From: Elusimicrobiota bacterium
GTDB taxonomy: Bacteria; Elusimicrobiota; Elusimicrobia; UBA1565; JACRDR01
Reading direction: 5' to 3'
Assembly: GCA_016207585.1 (NCBI GenBank)
Contig: JACQPI010000225.1
Coordinates: forward strand, 1-5,616
Length of the DNA stretch: 5,616 bases
Part shown: positions 1 through 4,242 of the stretch, piece after piece
Numbering within the stretch: the first letter of the stretch is position 1
Layout: each line of letters starts with the position of its first letter
Made by a program: the position numbers and the translations under genes
Notes under the pieces: model-generated
Seen by the model: the letters and a program-made list of their open reading frames with translations, nothing else
What the model was told of the DNA's origin: nothing
Database searches by the model: none

Positions 1-15
1 ACCCTGCCATTGACC

Positions 16-1029
16 TCAACGCGGGTATCCCGAAGCGCTTTTCAAGACTTTCAGCCAGAGGGACGAGACAAGATAATTCTTGATGTCGCTTCGACTCACC
101 CAGCGCGCTTGGGGCGGCATATTTCCCGCGAGGAGATGGGTCGTGCGGACCTCGGCCCGGATGCGGTGATGCGTGATCGTGTGGCGCAGCCTTGCGATGA
201 TCGGCCCCGGGCGGATTTTCATATGCCTAAGTTCGGGCAGTCCCCAATGGCCGGGAAGGAATCGCTCCGAATCGTCCCGCTTCCAGAGCAGGACCTTCCC
301 GTCCTTCTTGATCCATAGAAAGGTCCAACGGAGCTGGACCGGCTTGCGTTTCGGGCCCGTTTCGGGCAATTGAAGTTCCAATCCCTTGAGTCGCGCGGCG
401 CACTTCTCGGATAGAGGGCACCGGCCGCAGAGAGGCGCTTGGGGCAGGCAGACGAGCGCGCCGAGTTCCATGAACGCCTGGTTCCAGTCGCCCGGGCGGT
501 TCGGGTCCAATAGGTCTTCCGCGAGCCGCCAGAGTTTTTTCTGGATCGGCGCGCTTTTGACGTTTCCGCGCAGGGCGTAGAGCCGAGAGAGGACTCGCGC
601 GACATTGCCGTCGAGGACCGGGTAGGGGCGGTTGAAGGCGATGGAGAGGACCGCCCCGGCGGTGTAGCGGCCGACGCCCGGGAGATCGATGACGCTTTCC
701 CAGGCATCGGGAAATTCGCCGCGATGCTCCCGAACGATCCGCCGGGCGGCCTCGCGCAGATTCCTGGCGCGGGAGTAGTAGCCGAGCCCCGCCCAGAGCC
801 GCAGGACGTCTTTCTCGGGCGCGGAGGCGAGCGCGGCGATGGCGGGGAACTTTTTCAGGAATCGTTCGTAATAGGGGAGGACGGTCGAAACCTGGGTCTG
901 TTGAAGCATGATCTCGGATATCCAGACTCGGTAGGGCGTGGGGCGCTCTCTCCAGGGCAGCCTGCGGCGCTTGGCGTCGTACCAGCGGAGGAGGACCTGG
1001 TGCGGACGGGAGGGTGCGGCGGTCGCCAT
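16..1029 (-). CDS. mutY: A/G-specific adenine DNA glycosylase MutY
   Basis: Base-excision repair enzyme that removes adenine mispaired with 8-oxoguanine (or G) in DNA. The 337-residue product is close to the usual bacterial length (about 350). Visible landmarks: catalytic Glu39 in the segment WISEIMLQQTQV; helix-hairpin-helix LPGVGRYTAG at 116-125; catalytic Asp140 in VLDGNVARVL; four [4Fe-4S] cysteines C194, C201, C204 and C210 with the classic C-x6-C-x2-C-x5-C spacing; and a C-terminal NUDIX-like 8-oxoG-reading domain from about 230. The FSH recognition loop of E. coli MutY appears here as I285-T286-H287. The open frame continues upstream through antisense rdgB, but ATG 1029 is the start. 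It places Glu39 where the family has it (E37 in E. coli), and a perfect extended -10 lies only 7 nt upstream. No Shine-Dalgarno is present, which fits a leaderless message. It is divergent from rdgB, another oxidised/deaminated purine defence gene. The stop TGA is at 16-18. Confidence 0.96.
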   Translation of the reverse strand: MATAAPSRPHQVLLRWYDAKRRRLPWRERPTPYRVWISEIMLQQTQVSTVLPYYERFLKKFPAIAALASAPEKDVLRLWAGLGYYSRARNLREAARRIVREHRGEFPDAWESVIDLPGVGRYTAGAVLSIAFNRPYPVLDGNVARVLSRLYALRGNVKSAPIQKKLWRLAEDLLDPNRPGDWNQAFMELGALVCLPQAPLCGRCPLSEKCAARLKGLELQLPETGPKRKPVQLRWTFLWIKKDGKVLLWKRDDSERFLPGHWGLPELRHMKIRPGPIIARLRHTITHHRIRAEVRTTHLLAGNMPPQARWVSRSDIKNYLVSSLWLKVLKSASGYPR

Positions 1030-1036
1030 GGCTCGA

Positions 1037-1045
1037 ATTATACCA
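1037..1045 (-). promoter_or_regulatory. Extended -10 promoter of mutY (predicted leaderless)
   Basis: Read on the minus strand this is TGGTATAAT, a perfect extended -10 (TGn followed by TATAAT, the hexamer at 1042-1037). Seven bases (TCGAGCC) separate the hexamer from the mutY ATG. Transcription would therefore begin at or one base before the A of the start codon. No recognisable -35 lies 16-18 bp upstream, as is usual for extended -10 promoters. The motif is seen directly; the start site is inferred from normal sigma-70 spacing. Confidence 0.7.
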
Positions 1046-1061
1046 CGGGGGATAAAATTCG

Positions 1062-1067
1062 TATAAT
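1062..1067 (+). promoter_or_regulatory. Putative -10 box (TATAAT) for the rdgB operon
   Basis: A perfect TATAAT on the plus strand, 128 bp upstream of the rdgB start. Normal spacing puts the transcription start near 1074, which is also where the conserved repeat core begins. There is no TGn extension. The only -35 candidate (TTATAC, 1038-1043, 18-bp spacer) is poor and coincides with the mutY -10 in reverse. AT-rich sequence is rare in this GC-rich window, which supports a promoter, but its strength is uncertain. Confidence 0.5.
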
Positions 1068-1073
1068 CTCGTC

Positions 1074-1162
1074 GTGACCGAGAGCATCTCGCGCAGGGAA
1101 TGCCGAGCGAAAAGGTAGTGCAACCTCTCGCTCGGCACTGGGCGCGCATATCGCGCCCGGTG
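1074..1162 (+). repeat. Palindromic repeat element, copy 1 (rdgB leader)
   Basis: The element begins with the core GTGACCGAG (1074-1082) and GGGAATGCCG (1096-1105), both shared with the insertion in murC. Between them lies a mini-hairpin, CGAGA-gca-TCTCG (1079-1091). A strong hairpin follows: arms TGCCGAGCGA (1101-1110) and TCGCTCGGCA (1128-1137) pair perfectly, with an inner AGGT/ACCT stem (1113-1116 and 1123-1126). A second hairpin has arms GGGCGCG (1140-1146) and CGCGCCC (1152-1158), extendable to 1136-1162 through one G-T pair. No tract of T follows, so these do not look like intrinsic terminators. The right boundary is uncertain, and no flanking target duplication was found. If the promoter at 1062-1067 is real, nearly the whole element is transcribed as 5' leader. 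Confidence 0.65.
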
Positions 1163-1186
1163 GTTGATGCCTTGAGGTTGTTCGAC

Positions 1187-1192
1187 AGGAAA
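1187..1192 (+). promoter_or_regulatory. Ribosome binding site of rdgB (AGGAAA)
   Basis: AGGA ends 4 nt before the first ATG (1195) and 7 nt before a second in-frame ATG (1198). The spacing suits the second ATG better. The two starts differ by one methionine only. Confidence 0.6.
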
Positions 1193-1194
1193 CC

Positions 1195-1935
1195 ATGATG
1201 AGGCTGTTGCTCGCCACGCGCAATCCGCACAAGGCCCGGGAGATCGGGGAGATGTTGCGGGGCCTCCCCATCCGGCTCACGACCCTCGAGGAGTTCCCGG
1301 GCATTTCCGAGGTCGAGGAGGACGGCGCGACCCTGGAGGAGAACGCCCGCAAGAAGGCCGCCTCTCCGGCCCGGGAGTCCGGCCTTTGGGCGTTGGCCGA
1401 CGACACGGGCTTGGAGGTCTCGGCGCTGGAGGGGGCGCCGGGAGTCCGGTCGGCGCGCTACGCGGGGCCGGACTGCGACTATGCCGCCAATAACAAAAAG
1501 CTCCTGGCCGAGCTGCGCGGGGTTCCGGCCCGGCGCCGCGGCGCGGTTTTTCGCTGCGTGATGGCGTTGACCGGCCCGGAGGGCCGGACTATCTTGGAGG
1601 AAGGCCGTCTGGAGGGCCGCATCGTCGGGCGCCCTCGCGGCAAGAACGGCTTCGGCTATGATCCGCTCTTTCTCGTGCTCTCCAAGGGCAAGACGCTGGC
1701 CGAGCTTTCCGCCGCGGCCAAAAACGAGCTGAGCCACCGTTCTTTGGCGTTGCGCAAAATCCGATCGCACCTGGAGGGCTTGGCCTTGGAATCCGACGAG
1801 GCTCCGAGGGTGCTGGCGCCGGCCGGCGGGATCGCCGGTTCGTGCCCCTGTTGCGGGCTCGAACTGGAGGATTGGCATTGCCGGCGGCTTTGCCGCGGCT
1901 GCGGGTTCCAAATGGACTGCACGGACCCGTTTTGA
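1195..1935 (+). CDS. rdgB: dITP/XTP pyrophosphatase (RdgB/HAM1) with C-terminal zinc-ribbon-like tail
   Basis: Cytosolic house-cleaning enzyme that hydrolyses dITP, ITP and XTP to monophosphates plus pyrophosphate, keeping deaminated purines out of nucleic acids. Family signatures: nucleotide-binding LATRNPHKAREI at the N-terminus, EDGATLEENARKKA at 42-55, the catalytic and metal-binding ADDTGLEV at 68-75, APGVRSARYAG at 81-91, GKNGFGYDPLF at 149-159, and KNELSHRS at 176-183. The HAM1 domain ends near residue 196, the usual full length (E. coli RdgB has 197). This protein runs to 246. The extra 50 residues hold seven cysteines, including CPCC (217-220), HC (228-229), CRGC (233-236) and C242, arranged like a small zinc ribbon; metal binding is inferred. 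The start is ATG 1195, or equally ATG 1198, which fits the ribosome binding site better. It is the first gene of the plus-strand run, and its stop overlaps the TTG start of the TPR gene. Confidence 0.94.
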   Translation: MMRLLLATRNPHKAREIGEMLRGLPIRLTTLEEFPGISEVEEDGATLEENARKKAASPARESGLWALADDTGLEVSALEGAPGVRSARYAGPDCDYAANNKKLLAELRGVPARRRGAVFRCVMALTGPEGRTILEEGRLEGRIVGRPRGKNGFGYDPLFLVLSKGKTLAELSAAAKNELSHRSLALRKIRSHLEGLALESDEAPRVLAPAGGIAGSCPCCGLELEDWHCRRLCRGCGFQMDCTDPF

Positions 1936-3659
1936 CTCTTCGAACTCGGGCAGCGCTCTTATCGACGGCGATCGCCTTGGCGGCGTTCTCTTCGGGCCGC
2001 TCGGCTCTAGCCGACAAGACGGCCGAGCCGGGGCAGACGACCATCTGGGACCAGATCATGCGGGCGCAGTCCCTGAGGGAGATGCATTCCGGCGTCGAGC
2101 ACATGCAGGACCGCGAGTACGACGAGGCGGCCCGCGACTTCGCCAAGGCGGTCCTCTCCCGCCCCAACGATCCCGAGCCGCACTTGATGCTGGGGGCCGC
2201 CTATTACTGGAACGGCCAGGTCGAGTCGGCCGAGACCGAGTTTCGCGAGGCGCTGCGCTTGGACCCAAAGAGCGGGCAAGCCCATCTTCTTCTGGGGATC
2301 GTTCAAGCGTGGAAAGGAGACGTCTCGACCGCCTACCAGTCCTTTCAAGAGGCGGACCGCCAGATGCCCGGGCGATCCGATGTCCAGATGAATCTCGGCT
2401 CCATCGAGCAGACGATGGGGCGCTTCCCCCAGGCCCTGGAGCATTTTCGAAACGCCGTTTCCTTCGACCCTCAAAATCCGCTGTACCACTTCCAGCTCGG
2501 CATGTTGTACGTCCGCTTGGGACGCGTCCAGGACGCCGAGGCTTCGTTTCGGCAGGCGCTCAGGTATTTCCCCGAATTCGAGGACGCCGCGCTGGAGCTG
2601 GGCGCGGTCCTGGAGCGGCAGGACAAGCTGGAGGACGCGCAGGATATGTACCACAAGGCGGTGAGGCTCAAGCCCTTGGATTCCGTGGCGCGCCTTCGAT
2701 GGGGGCGCGTGCTTCTATCGAGCGGCAGGGCCGACAAGGCCCGGCAGATCCTCCAGGACGCCTTCCATGTGACGCCGGAGGATAAAGGGGGCGGCCTCGC
2801 GTTGTCCGTCTCTTTCGGCGGAAGGCCTCCCGAGTCCCAGGCGGCGCCCGCCGACGGCGGGCGCAAGGCGCCGGATGTCCAGCCCGAGCCGAACGATCCC
2901 TTGGACGTCGTCTCCAGGAACCTGCAGAGAATCCCCCTGGACCAGGATGCGACGCTCAAGGTCCAGGTCGCGTTCCTGCCGCGGCCCAAGCTGGTCCGGG
3001 CCGCTCCCCAGGAGGGGCCCTCGAAGCTCAAGCGCGCCCTGGAGGGCGCGGGCCGGGCTCCCAAACCGGCGATCTCGGGAGTGGAGCGGGAGTTCAACAT
3101 CCGGGCCTCGGACGGCCCGCAGCGCTTGGAGCAAATCGAGCAGGCCATGCAGGAACTGCGCAACGTGATGAAGCAGTCGCCGCCCGATTCGGAAGTCCGG
3201 CTGGGGATGCAGCTCAATTACGCTTCCAAGACGGCCGGGCCGGCGCGGGGGGCGCCGACGGCGCGCGCGCCGAAGGTTTCCTACCAGCCGAGGCAGGTGG
3301 GCAACGATTTGGGCCTGTGGGTGGTCGGGACCGGCTGGATGACCTTGGTCGAGGAGGTGCTCGCGGAGCCGGGGGAGGCCCCGGCTCATCCGGAGGAGTC
3401 CCTGTGGTGGGTCGTGGACGGGCTTGCCCACGCCGCGTTGGGCAATGGCCCCTCGGCGCTCGATGCGTTCGACCGCGCTTTGCGGCTCAACGCCAAGGAG
3501 GAGACGGCGCTCCTGGGCCGGGCGGTCGCCTATGTGGAAATGGGTCGGGAGCGGGAGGCAATCGACGCGTACCGGGAGCTTCTGTCCTCGTACCCCAAGA
3601 ACCGCGCGGCCAAGAACGGGCTTGCCTGGCTCCTGCGCGAACCGCTCGGCAAGCGATGA
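1932..3659 (+). CDS. Secreted TPR-repeat protein of unknown function
   Basis: Predicted 575-residue exported scaffold protein. I chose TTG 1932 as the start, overlapping the rdgB stop (TTGA), because it yields a clean signal peptide: basic MTLRTR, hydrophobic ALLSTAIALAAF, then a signal-peptidase-I-like site after SALA (residue 27). The GTG at 1842 would bury this signal behind 30 residues encoded by the rdgB tail, and the first in-frame ATG (2057) would remove it. No Shine-Dalgarno is evident, so translational coupling to rdgB is likely. Residues about 53-283 form roughly seven tandem TPR units, with typical motifs such as YDEAARDFAKAVLSRPNDPE and PEPHLMLGAAYYWNGQVESA. A Pro/Ala/Gly-rich linker region (about 284-485) of unrecognised fold follows. 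Two more TPR-like units come at about 487-560 (SALDAFDRALRLN, EAIDAYRELLSSYP). Such proteins usually mediate protein-protein contacts; the partner here is unknown. A periplasmic location is inferred from the signal peptide and lack of other membrane segments. Confidence 0.88.
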   Translation: MTLRTRAALLSTAIALAAFSSGRSALADKTAEPGQTTIWDQIMRAQSLREMHSGVEHMQDREYDEAARDFAKAVLSRPNDPEPHLMLGAAYYWNGQVESAETEFREALRLDPKSGQAHLLLGIVQAWKGDVSTAYQSFQEADRQMPGRSDVQMNLGSIEQTMGRFPQALEHFRNAVSFDPQNPLYHFQLGMLYVRLGRVQDAEASFRQALRYFPEFEDAALELGAVLERQDKLEDAQDMYHKAVRLKPLDSVARLRWGRVLLSSGRADKARQILQDAFHVTPEDKGGGLALSVSFGGRPPESQAAPADGGRKAPDVQPEPNDPLDVVSRNLQRIPLDQDATLKVQVAFLPRPKLVRAAPQEGPSKLKRALEGAGRAPKPAISGVEREFNIRASDGPQRLEQIEQAMQELRNVMKQSPPDSEVRLGMQLNYASKTAGPARGAPTARAPKVSYQPRQVGNDLGLWVVGTGWMTLVEEVLAEPGEAPAHPEESLWWVVDGLAHAALGNGPSALDAFDRALRLNAKEETALLGRAVAYVEMGREREAIDAYRELLSSYPKNRAAKNGLAWLLREPLGKR

Positions 3660-3682
3660 GCTGGGGCGGGAGCGGCTTACGC

Positions 3683-4240
3683 ATGGCTTCTAAAAATTTA
3701 TTCTTGGCGGGAACGCCGGGGGTGGGGAAAACGTCCCTCATCAAGGAAATCACGCTTGCGCACCGGGACCGGCTGGGCGGGTTTTATACCGAGCAGATCC
3801 TGGAGGATCGCAAGCGCTCGGGTTTCAAGATCGTGACCTTCCGCAGGGAGGAAGCGTTGCTGGCCTCCAAGACCTTGGTTTCCAAGACGCGGCTCAATAA
3901 GTATGGAATAGACCTCGATGCCCTGGAGCGTGTTGCGGTCGCTTCGCTTGTCGCGGCGCGCCGGGAGAGCCCCGTCATCGTCATTGATGAGATCGGGGCG
4001 ATGGAGATGCTCTCGGAGGCGTTCCGGAAGGAAGTGCTTGAGTGCCTTGCCTGCCCCAAGCCGGTCCTGGCGACGATCCGCCGCGGGTCGAAGCTGCTGA
4101 CGGAATCGGTCGAGCGGTTCGCGCAGACGGACGTGGTGGAGCTCGACCGGGGAAACTACGAAACGGTTCGCGGGGAGGTCCGGCGGTGGCTGGAGGCACG
4201 GCTCGGCGATAGCGAGGGTTCTCGGTCGTCTCCGGAGTGA
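3683..4240 (+). CDS. THEP1-family P-loop nucleoside-triphosphatase
   Basis: Predicted soluble NTPase of 185 residues, the normal size of the THEP1 family (about 175-190), whose members hydrolyse ATP, GTP and other NTPs in vitro; their cellular role is not established. Walker A GTPGVGKT is at 10-17, followed by the family signature GGFYTEQI (32-39) with GFKIVTF (47-53). Walker B with the acidic pair is VIVIDEIGAME (98-108). The C-terminal region has ATIRRGS and ELDRGNYETV (153-162). ATG 3683 was chosen because GGGAG lies 10 nt upstream and the protein then starts as family members do, shortly before the P-loop. An alternative ATG at 3656 overlaps the TPR gene stop (ATGA) and adds nine residues (MSWGGSGLR); coupling makes that start possible too. 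The gene ends 2 nt before the murC ATG, so co-transcription is very likely. Confidence 0.9.
   Translation: MASKNLFLAGTPGVGKTSLIKEITLAHRDRLGGFYTEQILEDRKRSGFKIVTFRREEALLASKTLVSKTRLNKYGIDLDALERVAVASLVAARRESPVIVIDEIGAMEMLSEAFRKEVLECLACPKPVLATIRRGSKLLTESVERFAQTDVVELDRGNYETVRGEVRRWLEARLGDSEGSRSSPE
4234..4237 (+). promoter_or_regulatory. Ribosome binding site of murC (GGAG)
   Basis: GGAG sits 5 nt before ATG 4243, inside the end of the NTPase gene. It supports ATG 4243 over an in-frame GTG at 4237, which would overlap this site. Confidence 0.6.
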
Positions 4241-4242
4241 TC

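Noticed and set aside
1101..1162. Intrinsic terminator(s) in the mutY-rdgB intergenic region
   Set aside because: The hairpins are strong but no T tract follows on either strand. They lie between divergent genes, downstream of the likely rdgB promoter, where a terminator is not expected.
1074..1162. CRISPR array or tRNA-like RNA
   Set aside because: There are no regularly spaced direct repeats and no cloverleaf. The similarity is between two distant single copies.
1030..1911. Open minus-strand extension of the mutY frame across antisense rdgB
   Set aside because: It has no family similarity and low-complexity Arg/Gly/Ala composition, and it lies opposite a clear rdgB. The frame is open only because stops are rare in GC-rich DNA.
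3317..3682. Upstream extension of the NTPase ORF to 3317
   Set aside because: The added residues are Gly/Arg-rich frame-shadow of the TPR coding sequence; the family begins just before the P-loop.
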